From Membranipora membranacea (lineage: Eukaryota; Bryozoa; Gymnolaemata; Cheilostomatida; Membraniporidae), in contig OU612074.1 of NCBI GenBank assembly GCA_914767715.1, positions 18,958,062 through 19,022,061 on the forward strand: a stretch of 64,000 bases of DNA, read 5' to 3'. The position numbers and the translations under genes were made by a program. The notes below the pieces were generated by a model that worked only from the letters and a program-made list of their open reading frames with translations, ran no database searches and was not told the DNA's origin. Numbering within the stretch: the first letter of the stretch is position 1; each line of letters starts with the position of its first letter. Positions 35,056 to 47,682 of this stretch are shown here, piece by piece.

Positions 35056-36281
35056 CTTTGACCAACGATAAATATTCTGAATTTGATGAGGAGTTCTGAC
35101 AACACAGCGCAGGTATGATTCAATAGGCTGGATGACTGAATTACAATCTTACCCATAGCAATTTCCAGCCCTCCGCAAGTCCAACATTGTTTTCCGTGCT
35201 GCCTTGATCTCAACTTCACAAACTGTCAAAATATTGAAAGAATAAATATTACCCACTATAGCAAACCGCTGCAACATGCGCTACTCCTTCATTGTTGATT
35301 TTTCAATACTGTTTAAATATCACACTTTTTATTTGATTGACAGTTGATAAATTACCAACCTAGTTTTCCACAACCATGACAGGCTACCTCTTTAGAACGC
35401 TCACAGACACATGTATCCCCACTTAATCTGAGTCCAGGAGGGCATGAGTGAGTGTGAGTGAGTGTGGTAATGTTATCCTACTGAGTAAACTTTTCACATT
35501 TGTCTTCTGCCAGTTCTATATAATTGTTTCCATTGCCATCGCACTCAATCACATTGCCAAACTTATCCTTCTTCATTCCTGTTGTAAATGATGGTACAGC
35601 GAATACAGCATAGAACAGGTGTACACCCAAGGGTGCTGTTTTTAGCTGTCTTTCCAGCCTGTCTGCATGTCTTTCCATGCTGTCACATGTCTTTCCATTC
35701 AGAAGACGAGTACACAGAAGAGGTATACACCCGAGGGTGCTGGTGGCTACAATAATCAACCTTGAAAGCTCCCCCAAAAGGATTCGAGCCCACAACTCCT
35801 GCGTCACTAATCGCCTGGCAGTGAATACAACATTGTTAAATGCCAGCATCCTAGTCTGCAGAATCTTCATATTGACGTCCACAACAAGGAAATGCCTGCA
35901 GTGACTGTTGAAAATTATCATAGAAACATACCCATCTGGCTAACCATTTTTTGCAGTGTTAGAATTTTTGGGGGAAGCAAGGTGATGGTGCCCCCCTCTC
36001 AACTTTGTCTAGGGGATGCATCCCCCCCTATAAATCATAACCAATACAAGATGTGTTTTCCAAAATACGGCTAAAATTGATGCATTTTTATTTGTAATCG
36101 CCACTGGGCTCTGGAGGCCCCCCGAACCCTGTCCTGGTTGGCATCCCCCTACCTCATATGTTCCACTTCTAACACTGATAGTTTGTACCCATTTGTTACC
36201 CTTCTTCCAGTGTTTTGAAGATGAAGATACGAACAATATGGTTATTACCAGCGCCACAATCTTTGACTGTATTACCTTCAT
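35056..36281 (-). pseudogene. Unidentified secreted cysteine-containing protein gene, probably interrupted
   Basis: Exon 1 (36281-36153, phase 0) encodes a clear signal peptide (VALVITILFVSSSS). An open stretch from about 35640 to 35360 reads ...GNVIECDGNGNNYIELAED, then FTQ, a TAG stop, and in the same frame SCPPGLRLSGDTCVC and HGCGKL. A GT donor of weak form follows. The next exon, 35222-35153 (70 nt), has good splice sites and matching phase (CEVEIKAARKTMLDLRRAG), and a small exon 35095-35056 may follow across a 57-nt intron. The start of the second exon is not settled. Family not recognised. The single TAG inside otherwise coherent coding sequence suggests a pseudogene or a base error. 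Confidence 0.45.
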
Positions 36282-36589
36282 ATTGCAGTCTCCAGCAATA
36301 CAATAAATGCTATGGTTGTTATATATTATGATGCAACCCGGATGAAAATTATGTTTGGATGACTTAGTAGTTATCGTAAATTGGTTGGCTTATAGTCACA
36401 TTGAACTTTGACAGTAACACTATAATATGAAAAACCTACTTTTGGATCATAATGAGACACATCAAACTTCTAATCTAATTGTGCTATGACAAAAACAACT
36501 TTTTGTATTTTGTAGACAAAAACGTTATTGCTAATCTTGGATGAATTTTACAATCTGAGCATAAGACTGGGACCATCTGGGATAAGCAT

Positions 36590-36720
36590 CATGGATGGCA
36601 TCGAACCCACAACTCCTGTAGCATCATTGCGCATTCTCACCATGCCCGGGGATGGTGAGAACGCGCAATCGGTCAGCGGGCTTGCTATTCACTGCCAGGC
36701 GATACCGTTCTTCACAGCTA
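36590..36720. repeat. tRNA-like/SINE-like sequence with internal hairpin
   Basis: On the minus strand GTGGGTTCGATGCC resembles a B box. A strong hairpin GCGCATTCTCACCATGCCC / GGGGATGGTGAGAACGCGC precedes it. A shorter inverted relative containing ACAACTCCTGCGTCA and CGCCTGGCAGTGAATA lies near 35785-35835. Tentative. Confidence 0.35.
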
Positions 36721-36779
36721 GAGCTAATCTATGGTGGTTTGTACACAATAAGTTCAACATAGAGTATGTATTTTGATGA

Positions 36780-37529
36780 CATAGGAAAGGAGAAAACCCG
36801 AATGCATGCCGACCTTGTCTATCTATTGGCTTCAATATGTCCCGGAAATATAAAAATCAGTGATGAATGATATAAGTGCCGTTAATCTTCAATTCCAGAA
36901 TTGATGCAGTTTTTCTCACTAAACAGGCCACATTCTCAGCAGCTGAACGTGCAATACAAACACGCTCCATCCGTCCACTCGCCCAAATGGTTGGATAAGC
37001 CAAAACATTCAAATAATACAAAACAATCAGGCATTACATAATTTTCTTTGAAAAAGGATTTGGTTGTCAAAAGAAACCGCTCAAATCAATCTGACAGTTA
37101 AGTACATTCTTATTGAAATATCACCTCCTCACTGTCCATTTAGGGTACCAGTTCAGTTCAGTTGATATGTGAATATTAGCAAATCAATTCACAGAAAGGA
37201 TTAAAAGATGGACCGGAGGCCTGACCGGGAATTCATACATCATGTTTGTCAATGCAAATATCATATTTTTTAGACGTTTTAAAAATCAGAGTAAATTATA
37301 AAATCAAGAAACAGCCGGACAATAAATTTTGAGTGAATTTCAGCTAAATTTGATCTGAACGTAAAAAATTGGTGTATAGTATTTAATTATAATAATACCA
37401 TAAGACACGCTAACTGATGGTGCTGAATAGAACATTGTGGTTGTGAACTTGCTGAACTTCAAACTTAGAGACAGGAATCCGAAATCTGGTCGTAAGTTTT
37501 ACTTTGCTGACATGAAGAACTCAGTATTA
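36780..37529. other. Unassigned stretch with a coding-like minus-strand frame
   Basis: Around 36985-36870 the minus strand reads RMERVCIARSAAENVACLVR with protein-like composition. It could be a further exon of the gene at 37530-41025, but no adjacent acceptor was identified. Confidence 0.25.
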
Positions 37530-40500
37530 CCTCGGCATATGCTCCAATATTCGTCTTAGTCGGGTAAATCACTCTGTAATATAGCCAAACTTTTCAATAG
37601 GGCAATTTCAGTAATTATAATATGGAAGGTATGACAAGGTGAGAACTCTTCTGGCATACCATGAAGCTTCAACTGCCTCTGCACCATTTTCTCTGCTTTA
37701 TTTGTGGAGTTTCAATCCTCAGTAAATTAAAAAGCCGTGACAATTACTACGGCGGATAGGATGTACAGTTTCTACTCTGGCTGATTTATACATTTTGAGG
37801 GGATGGGTAAAGACGTTAGCCAAACATATTGCCTGAATTCTTCCAACAATAGAAAAAAGAAATCTCAGTTATAGATGAATTGGTAAGTGTCAAATATAGC
37901 AATTATGACTGATGCGCGATGAAGCAATAAGAATGCCTACAAATATAAAGCCTTACAAACTTACGGCGGAACGTTGCTGATAACAACAACATCCAAAATA
38001 GGATGATCGCTTTCTTCTATCAGCCTCTCTGTGAATCTTTCGAGGTGATCAGCGGGAATTTCTGTCTCTGTACCATCAAAAAAGTGAGATCAGTCGGCCA
38101 AAGTATCATTTGCACAAACCATTACCGGTGAAGCTCCAGGTTGCATGTCACATTCTGTAAAACAATTGGTTCTTTCTATCAGCTGAGTAATCATGCAACT
38201 TTCTCCAAAATATATTGTTGAGTGATTTAAAAACACTGATTATCTCAGTTTTTTTAGTGCTAACTGTGCAACTTACACAAACAACTGTTGCACCACATTT
38301 GTGATACCCTTTAGAATGCAACAACCAACCATTAAAGCCAATGACCTGACTCTAAATTATCGAATTTACAGAATTAAAAAAAACTGACTCTTGTTTTGTA
38401 TGATGCGCTCTGGTTCATACACTCACCAGTCAGTCGGCAGATAATACTGACAGAGCACCTGTAAGATATTGTCCCCATATTACAATTTCCAATTCTGAAG
38501 CTTTCAAAAAACATGTTTTTACGTTCTGAAAATCTTAGCTGTGAATGCCAATGGTTTTGAAATATTCTACAGTGGCAACATTATATCTGTGTAAACTTAT
38601 GTTGTTTCAAATCTTGACTCCTTATTATCACAAACTGATAAGACTAGGATAAAACGAATCGGAGCACATTTAGATAAAATATTTGTCCTGACCTTGAATG
38701 TAACGCTATTAATTACATTTATTTACCCTCTACTGTGACAAATTTCCTCCACTTGAATTGTAAATAAAATAATGCTTATTCTCATTGCCATCCCCTATAA
38801 TATGATCTTACTGCCTGCAGATTGACTTTATGATAGGAGTCTCTCTTCACCTAGCAACAGTGCCACAAACCGGCCCAATTGACCATTTTACATTTTGCCT
38901 ACAGAAGCCAAATTTGGATTAATCCAAATGTTGCGGTGCAAAGATAACCAATCAGATACACGCGCAAAGTGGTGAATGATACATCACTTTTAACGCATGT
39001 GGTATTTCTTCTCGCCACAAATCCACCATCCATCTGCCGACAAAGTCCAATTTTATTTTTTCAATTTTGCCCATTGAGTAATACCCATTTTGAATTATCA
39101 CTCAGTGATATTTGAATTTTGAGTGAACAAACACCACTTATCCCCCCTTCCCGCTGATGTAAGGCCTTGTGTCAATAGTGTCTTACGTATCATCGCTGAT
39201 AAATGCCACTTAATGTGGATGTTAGATGTCTGGGAGAGCGTGCTATCAGGCCATTATTTGATACCATCATCAAGTTATCGCTAACGTTGAAAAATGAGTA
39301 ACTTGGAATTATGATACAGAAGTCACGAGCATACTAAGTGTAGGTAGATACAAATATCTCATGATAGATAAGGCACTACAAGGCAGAGACTACCAAACAG
39401 CTGTGCCCTGGCACCCAAACTTGTCTGCCTTAATCATACAAGAGTGTATCTCTGTTTTCCTAAATCCTAATGTTCCCATAACTTATCCCCAAGAAAAGAT
39501 TGCTAAGAAATGCCCAAATTTCTTATTGTTGAGCAGCTAGTAGCCTGAATGATAAAATTTGGATTACTATCAAATTTTTCCCGGATGAAAACAGTTCACA
39601 AACTCAAACTAGAAACAAGCTGTGATCGATACATAAAAACTACTACAGGCAATGCTGTGACATTCCATTTTTTGCAAACATTTTGGCCACAGGTAAACAA
39701 TGTAAAAATACTGCTTGATGTAACTAGAATTGATGTGATGCATGGCCTAACCTTGCTGACAAATGGGTTTGAACTGGTTGAAGCTACTAGCCACTGTGGC
39801 CGCCAGGGTTGAGTTGACAATTTTACCCTCCAAAAGAGCACATCTGACAGCATAATGTGATTGGAACATTAGGCGCCTTTCCAACATAGCATCTGCAATA
39901 AAGAAAAAGTTGATAACATTATAAACAAAATACTTGCTGCTTGAATCAATGGGACATCATCAGGGATTGTTCCATTACAGAACTGACCATATGCAGTTCC
40001 CTTTTCATGTCCAACTTGCAATAGTTATGTTGATGCATAGCCTTTTAGGGGGTTACAAGACTTACTAGATGTTTTATAACTTTAGAACTGATTCACAATA
40101 CTGGATATTATTGAGCGTAAACTACTACCTACCTTTGACCTCAACTTTCAGAGTACAGGTTCTTTCTTTCCCATGTAAGACATAGTCATAAATACCAATA
40201 GGCAGACTCAGTTGATGTGTGATTCCACCTAGAGTTAGGTTGACGCTCCCCTCCCCAGAGGTAGCTGAGGCAATACTTCTTATATTCTTTGGACACCCTT
40301 GGTCATTATCTGTTGTGCCTTGAAACAGCAACATAAACAAAACCTACTTATAACATAAATGGTAGGGAAAAAATCACAAGGTCTTAATTCTCTACACATC
40401 CAGAAGAATGGGCAGCAAATGAGTGAACACATTGAAGGCAAGGATGCATTATCGGTGTCAATCTGCTGTCAGTTTGAAGACATCTAGGAGGAAACCTAGG

Positions 40501-41025
40501 CTTCTAGCAAAGCCTAGTAGTCGGCAAATTGTGGGGAAAATCGAACCCAGGGCCTTCAATGATCAAACCAATCTGGTATTAGATGGACTATGACTGTCAA
40601 GCTTATTATAGTAACTACAGATTATACACTTTGTCACATGTTATTAGTGTATTAATGCGGAAATTCAGTCATAAATGGTGTATTGAAACATGCTCCTAAA
40701 CAAAAACCATATACTTGAACAACACTGCACAGCCTAGGCGCAACCTTCACACTATCTGTTGATCATATATGTGTGTTAAAATATTTGCCCATACCGTTAC
40801 TGATGACTAGAACTGTGTTGATACACTGGGATGTATTGTAGGTGTGGCTTCCAACGGGAAGTTCTATTTCTACGCCAGTGGCTATCTCCACTTTAGCTTT
40901 CACTGTCTCAGATGTAACATAGAAGGTCCTGTTTCTATCGAGGCATAGATCAGATGTGCTAGAAAGTGGTATGTTTGACGATGAAATTGGTAGGGGTGTT
41001 GGGGGCTCTGTGGTCGAAGGTAAAT
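37530..41025 (-). CDS. Minus-strand multi-domain gene: linker domain, HYR-like domain and unknown domains
   Basis: Exon candidates in order: 41025-40795 (231 nt linker domain, same size and phase as in the receptor family), 40318-40133 (186 nt, HYR-like: GCPKNIRS near the start, CTLKVEVK at the end), 39892-39752 (141 nt, ERRLMFQSHYAVRCALLEGK), 38154-37965 (190 nt, IPADHLERFTERLIEESDHP) and about 37573-37530 (VIYPTKTNIGAYAE). The first three are phase 1-1 and the rest join in frame, which supports one transcript. The fourth exon has one in-frame TGA before SHFFDGTE. The NHL exon expected upstream is a pseudogene at 41891-42706, so whether the gene still has a start is unclear. The function of the last two domains is not recognised. 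Confidence 0.45.
38155..39751. other. Intron-like stretch
   Basis: Between the third and fourth exon candidates of the 37.5-41.0 kb gene. No domain or known repeat seen. Confidence 0.4.
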
Positions 41026-41890
41026 CTAAAATATTAAAAAAAGAAACCTGTACAGCAGGATAATGCCAAATGCAAAGCAAAGAATAAGCACAATATCCCT
41101 TGACAGATAAAAGTGTACATCGTGAGTTCCTTGTGAAATGTATATAATATCAATTTTATAACTTTGGACTGCTATGTCAGGTTCTTAGATATGACTTTGG
41201 GAGGCAACTATGTTACCCTTCCTAAAAAACTGTTATGTAAGCGATGTGATATGGAACTGGAACTAATTTTTACATGTTTTCTAAGCTCTCTCTGTCTCAG
41301 ATGTAACATAGAATGTTTTGTTTCTATCCGGGCATAGATCTAATGATGATAAAATTGATAGAGTTAATGGAGGGTCTGGGGTGTAAGGCAAATCCAAAAC
41401 ATCAGATTCTTTGTGTCAAGATTTCGCTAACTAAATGCAAATCGTACTGAAAATATACACATTATTACTTGACAAATAAAAATTATAAGCTGTGAACTGT
41501 TTAGGAAAAACTTTTCAAGACCTAGAGAATTCGAAAACAACATATTGCCTATGTGGGTCACTCAAGCATCATCATTAGGAACCTCTTACAAGGAAGAGCC
41601 AACCACAACTCTTTTCCATTTATATGACTGCGCCGGATGACAAGCCCTGCAGAGACAACTCCATTATCCCCCCTCCGTATACAATAAGGTAATGATGTAT
41701 CATAGCATTTTTTTATCCAATTGGTTCAAAAGTTGTTTATACACAGTGGTATTGGTATGGTTATGGCATGCTTTTCATTTGGGAAGATTGTATGAGTACC
41801 CCAAAATTTTCTACAGTGCCTTACATTTTATCTGTAGGCAGAGCAATACACCCTGTAAACTAATGGCAGTTCAGAGAGTCAGTTACTTAC

Positions 41891-42706
41891 AGGGGAACTG
41901 CAGAATTCGTCCAGAGTCCCCTATATACAGCGAGTCATTGGTCAAGAGTAAAGCATGAGGAAATCTGTGTGTTGTGAATCCAGAGCCAATGTTGATTGTG
42001 CTGACTGTGTCTGTGTTCAAATTAATGAGTCTCATCAGTGAGTTCCAGGTGTCAGCTACCAGCAAAGTATTGTGTCCGATAACGATAAGACCCAAGGGTA
42101 ATAAAATCTTGATTCCCCTAGATTGCCATCAACAACCCCATTGTCAAGTTTTTCTCCAGCGATCAGTGTGACTGCTCTGCTACGGTAATCTATCCGGTAG
42201 ACTGCAAAGTAGTTTAATACAAAAATATCTCCATTTTTCGCTTTTGTCAGAAATGTTAGGTGGGCAGGACGTTCAAAAGTTGAGAAGGTTTGGGCAACCC
42301 TGCTGTCAACGGCAACAGACTGTACAGCATAGTCTAAATTGGTAAATAAAATTTAGTTTGGGTTGAGATGGTCTATTATCACACTGGGTCCTGAGTTTAT
42401 AGAGACTCAGGTTCCGATATTTTGTTACATTGACCGCTAAATATTGAAGTTGGTCTATTTTCTCTGTAAATCATTGGCAGGCACTCATCTCGTCTATCAT
42501 CCACCTCAGCTGCTATTATGCGATCTCGTGAGATCTGGGCACCCCTGTTATCCCGTAAAACAATGCATCAACTCCCACTCCTTCCTTATACCCCCAGTTT
42601 GAACTATTTCCTGCTATGATTGTTGTGGTCACTCCATCGATAGTTTTGAGTGCGGTGTGATTGGTGTAGATGATGTTCCCTGGACGATAATTGTCAACCT
42701 CAGATT
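41891..42706 (-). pseudogene. NHL exon of a receptor-family member, broken
   Basis: The minus strand resembles the NHL exon from NYRPGNIIYT through GYKEGVGVDALFYGITG, NGDIFVLNYFAVYRIDYR, LLVADTW and LYIGDSGRILQF, ending at the usual donor. It is damaged by a small deletion after GITG, an in-frame TAA before ILFTNLD, and a one- or two-base loss before the LIVIG segment. The 5' end stops at about 42706 and no signal-peptide exons follow. The sequence then joins a non-family repeat shared with 56690-57540. Confidence 0.8.
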
Positions 42707-42754
42707 AATTTTTATACGCTTACACATTAAATAGCTTTAATAATGTTTGAAGCC

Positions 42755-43537
42755 ACACCTGTGCTCAGTTTTTGCTTCACTTTGTTAAAGTTTATTCAAT
42801 ACTGCAATAAACCCTCATTTCTGCCCAGGTTTTTTATCAATTAAAGGGTGTTATATTATCCATCCCAACTATTTATGTTCTACCTGACTATAAGTGTGAC
42901 AAAGCTTATGCTAGGCGTCTACTCTTGGTACGAATATAAGATAACTAAAATAATGTAACCATTTTGGTATCGACCCAAACGTGATCTAATGAGTGTGTAT
43001 CAAATATTGATGATGAGTGTTTGTTCCGATCAGGAACATCAATACAGGTGATCTACTGTGTGCTTGCATGTAGTATAAAAATCCCACTCTGCCTCTTCGA
43101 AAGAAAAGTAACCGACAACGGCAGGAAAGGGTTTAGGGTACTACCCCGCAGAAGCCACCTGCGCTTAAGGGGGCCCATTAAATAGGGCGGTCAAATAAGA
43201 CCTAGTCCTAGTACATGCAAGGAATGGCATCACAAATATCATGTTTTGATTAAAACAAAGTTTATCGGCATAATCTACTAGATAACTATTGCTAAGAGTC
43301 TTGAACGATGGCTTTACTTGAAATCATATTTCAGTCATGGGTAGGAAACCAGCATGAATATTGAAAGATATAAATTGTTCTGTATAATCGCATTTAATAT
43401 GGTCAGCAGCTTCTCACTAACTTCTTGTATAGCATATAGCACCAACAGCACTGAGTAGTTGGAAGGAGTAAATTCTCCCTACCAAGTAAATAACAGTCCT
43501 GCATTTACAGTAATCATACATTGATCTGATCTTGTCT
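42755..43537. repeat. Copy of a dispersed or duplicated segment
   Basis: Aligns by eye with 56690-57540 (for example TATGCTAGGCGTCTACTCTT in both). It is interrupted at 43546 by the P-like element, and the aligned sequence resumes near 47140 against about 57570. No genes. Confidence 0.6.
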
Positions 43538-44548
43538 GATGACATCATAGACTTAATATACTACCTAGACAGGACAATGCTTATGCTTCACTGATCATAA
43601 TGTGTCCCACTTAAATAGCACGACATGACGTAATTAGTTTGTGCTGTGAGGCATAGTTTACTATATACCATTCAATGAAATAATGTGAAAAATCAAGGTA
43701 CGCCGCGCATGATATCAGCTCTTGTCCGGCCCCTAATTATTTAAACACAGAGAAAATTTGTGAGTTTGTGTAAAAGACCGTTCCCGCACGAGATGGTATA
43801 AAATTGACTCCTTAGGCGAATCTAGAGCTAGAACAGACCTGATAAGTTACAATCATTAGCCAATAAATACTGAAACAAATACAGCCATCTACCACTACTA
43901 TTCAAATGCACAGAATACCCACAACACAGTATCACAAATATTTTGTTGGATGAGCCAGATCAAAGCACCACCACCATCATCATAGATTTTTGCATAAATA
44001 TTCCTAGTCATGACTGAGCACAACCTGCTCAGCTTGGATTCCTTGTTACAAGTTTTTACTGCAATTTTTTTGTCGCTTCATGAGGAAGAATAGATCTGTG
44101 CTGGAAATTGAGTATGCCAACTCCAGGTATGTATGTATGTATCATGAAGCTAGGGTACGTGGCACATATATATATATATATTAAGTCTATGGTCATCTCT
44201 CATCAATGAAATAATATAGTAAATCAAGGCAAGCAGGGTATAATACCAGCCAAATTATATTAGATCTGTTTTAATTTATGAGATACAAATTATCAAAACA
44301 AATACAGCCCTGTACTGAAACAGAAGATGAAAGATACTATGTAAACAAAGTGGTTACTGGTTTTAATATTCATACTTCGTTGAGATTATTTATTTATATA
44401 ACGTGAACCTGCGTCCTGCAGCCTGCTGTCTCATCTTCACAAGTAAGCCCAGCTGCAATTTTACTATCATCAGTTGCGAGATAGAAGGCAAACATAGAAG
44501 TTCTGGATATAATACCCACGCCGCTCAGTTTATAGGAAAACTATTTTT

Positions 44549-44682
44549 AAATAAGCCTACAGCCTGCTACCTCGTCTTCACAAGATGATAATCTGGCTGC
44601 CTCATCTTCACAAGATGATAATCTTGCTGCCTCATCTTCACAAGATGAAAATCCTGCTGCTACCACTTCACAAGATGATAAG
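44549..44682 (+). CDS. Repeat-bearing exon inside the P-like element
   Basis: Bounded by a good acceptor (CCTACAG) and donor (GTAAGA). It is open in one frame and encodes tandem decapeptide-like repeats LAASSSQDDN. A shorter look-alike, acceptor plus PAVSSSQ and a GTAAG donor, lies at about 44417-44443. Possibly a disordered region of the element's protein; it precedes the THAP segment, which is unusual since THAP is normally N-terminal. Confidence 0.4.
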
Positions 44683-45171
44683 GTAAGAAACAGCCCAGTG
44701 GTGGCTCTCGTGTATGCATTGTCATATTTCCGTCTTTATTGGATTGAATTTTTTGGCATAATTTCTGCTTGTCCCATCCATCTAAGATCTAAATCAATTA
44801 AATATTGTCATATAATAATACCCACATCCTTCTATACATGCACATAGATTTAAGGCTATAGACATAGTAAATAATAATCGATGGGTGTGATAAATTTGAA
44901 TGTAAGGAAAAGAAGGTGGAACGATAGTGTTGGGGCGGGAGGGGGGGGGGGGGGCTGGAGGGAAACTATTTGAGATGACAATTCTGATTTACTCCCGAAA
45001 TATCTAACTCAGAACTGGCACAGCAGTCAAAAAGTGTGAGTAGACTTAATCGGTGATCTCGCAAATCTTTCTTGGCCATGCTGATGCTCCTATTAAATTG
45101 ATTTTACAATTTCTGTTTATCATATCAAAAGCTGTAGTTTAATGATAATTATTTGTATATGTTATCATTTG

Positions 45172-45466
45172 TGATGCTTTTAAAAAAGTCATCTAGAAAC
45201 TGGTGTGCTGCCTACGGCTGTGGAAATACCCCGGCAGGAAATCCTAATTTAAGCTTCCACGCCTTCCCCAGAAATAACAAGGAGAGACTAAAGGTATGGG
45301 TTTCGGAAGAACTGGACTCCATCCAAATATGCTGTTCTATGTAGCGAACATTTGAAACGAGATACATTTAGAAGGCCTCCTGGTGTGGGTGGGAGAGCTT
45401 TGCTCAAAAAGGATGCTATCCCAACAATTTTCCAATCCTTTCCAACACTATCTACAAACCCCTAAA
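45172..45466 (+). pseudogene. THAP domain of the P-like element, frameshifted
   Basis: From ATG at 45172 the frame reads NWCAAYGCGN and FHAFPRNNKERLKVWV, the first half of a C2CH THAP zinc finger. A one-base shift near 45300 moves the rest (NWTPSKYAVLCSEHLKRD, supplying the C-x2-H pair, and a downstream AVPTIF-like AIPTIF box) into the next frame. THAP domains bind DNA and form the N-terminus of P transposases. The frameshift, or an unrecognised intron, means the copy is probably inactive. Confidence 0.65.
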
Positions 45467-46745
45467 AGTGAAGAGATATACGCTGGTCAGAATACACCAT
45501 GAAACAACCAAACTCGCAGCAAACACTGACAATAAGCGCTCCAAACTGAGCAGGCTTACTGTGTTCAGTGACTCAGTCATATCTAATTTTCAGCGATCGC
45601 TGATAGTGATAGTGTCTCGTTTGGAAATTTTGCAGCAATCACCGATAGTGGTAGTTTTCTAGTCTTTGACCCATCCGCAAAATTCAGTATAATCCCACAG
45701 TATATATTTTTTTTGATAAGTAGGTGTACGAAGTGGTTAGCTTACATTGCTCTACTAATTTGATTAATTTTAACGTATACTGCAACCAGTCATATCTAAC
45801 TTTGCAATGCTCGCTGATAGTGGTAGTATTTTTAATTTTTGTCGTGCCCACAACAGCAATAGTGGTAGCCGTTAGCCTTGGTCGTGCCCTCATAAATTAG
45901 TATAATCCCGCAGTAACAGCCCTCTGTTTTGTCATGTAGTGATAAAAGTGGTTAAGTACAGGGCTGTATTTGTTTTGATAATTTTTATCTCATAAATTAA
46001 AACAGATCTAATATAATTTGGCTGGTATTATACCCTGCGTGTCTTGATTTACTATATTATTTCATGGATGAGAGATTACCAAAGACTTTATATATATATG
46101 TCACTTACCCTAGCTTCATCATACATACATATCTGGAGTTGGCATACTCAATTTACAGCACAGATCTATTCTTCCTCATGAAGCGACAATAAAATTTGCA
46201 GTAAAATCTTTTAACAAGGAATCCAAGCTGAGCAGGTTGTGCTCAGTCATGACTAGGAATATTTATGCAAAAATCTATGATGATGGTGGTGGTGCTTTGA
46301 TCTGGCTCATCCAACAAAATATTTGTGATACTGTGTTGTGGGTATTCTGTGCATTTGAATAGTAGTGGTAGAAGTGTTAAGAGTAGACGGCTGTATTTGT
46401 TTCAATATTTATTGGCTAATGATTGTAACTTATCAGGTCTGTTCTCGCTTTGGATTCGCCTAAGGAGTCAATTTTTTATACCATCTCGTGCGGAAAGGTC
46501 TTTTACATAAACTCACAAATTTTCTCTGTGTTTAAATAATTAGGGGCCGGACAAGAGCTGATATCATGCGCGGCGTACCTTGATTCTTCACATTATTTCA
46601 TTGAATGGTATATAGTAAACTATGGCTCACAGCACAAACTAATTACGTCGTGTCGTGCTATTTAAGTGGGACAGTATTGAATGCTATTGGCCTGTCTAGG
46701 TAGTATATTAAGTCTATGGATGACATAGTTGTGACGGGAATGCTT

Positions 46746-47128
46746 GGTTAAAGGGCAACCAAGGTTTCGCAGCAATGCATTAATGGGTAGCAAATAATAT
46801 GCTGGGCAGCATCAGCTTTGTGCATTACGCGATGCAAAACTCAAAGTAGTTGCTGACTCTAAGCTGGGTAACACTTCAGTTTAGGGGAGGTTCCAAGACT
46901 TTGCTGTAATAATTATAGAGCACAGGCTAAATGATAACAGGAACAGGAAACTGCTATGTGGTATTCTCTTTTAGCTGAGTTTGAGTACCTGATGGAAGAA
47001 ATGTTTCACAAGAATTCTGGCCTAATAATCATCCAAATTATATTTTGTCCCCATGCAGAAGGCGCAATCTGCTATTATTCAATGGCCATCCATGAGAAGT
47101 TGTTTGAAACTTTGGTTGCCCTTTAACC
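46746..47128. mobile_element. 383-bp MITE-like inverted-repeat element
   Basis: Ends GGTTAAAGGGCAACCAAGG and, at the right, the complement, with 22 of 23 terminal bases matching. The related segment near 57560 lacks it. No coding capacity and no clear target duplication. Confidence 0.65.
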
Positions 47129-47682
47129 ACACTTACCACAAATCAGGATAATATAAAGGAGTGAATGAAATTCATGTATAGATCAAGTACATGGTTTCTT
47201 GTTACTGTCAGTGGCAACTTAAACTCTGGCTCTGCAGCAATGTGCTACGCAGTACAACAGCTGACAGTGGTTTAAGGGTAAAAATACTGACTTGGAAACA
47301 CAGTTTTACTGAACCTCAATTCAGGTGCTGACATTAGCAGCTATAAAAAGACATCAGTGTGATTATTTTTTTTATTTTTATTGGAATTTATTACGATAAT
47401 TTACAATTTATTAGAAGTATCATGAAGCTAACAGCATGTTTTATCACGACCTTGAGGAAAACAAGTCCAATGTTTTCTCTCTGGGGGAGAATACAGGTGA
47501 AAAGTTCACATGGGCATATTATGTTATGAATAAAAGAGTAATAGAAATAATGAGAATAAAAAAATAAGTCTACCTAAAAGCGCATAAATATGTACTGATG
47601 ATACTATCATTGTAAGATCAGTCACTTGTTGGAGGTTGGTTACAATATTTCATAATGCAGATCATGATAAGTTTCATTTGAA

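Larger units (their letters stand above)
43546..46718. mobile_element. P-like DNA transposon with long inverted arms and a THAP domain
   Basis: 3173 bp. Both ends begin CATAGACTTAATATAC on their respective strands. The first 28 bp are identical, and imperfect inverted arms of about 770 bp follow (43546-44320 and 45953-46718). GATGACAT is duplicated exactly outside both ends (43538-43545 and 46719-46726). An 8-bp duplication together with an internal THAP zinc-finger coding segment points to the P superfamily. The interior lacks a recognisable P transposase catalytic region, so it is likely non-autonomous. Confidence 0.85.

Noticed and set aside
43546-46718. THAP segment as a host gene
   Set aside because: It lies wholly inside a flanked transposon with an 8-bp duplication and is frameshifted.
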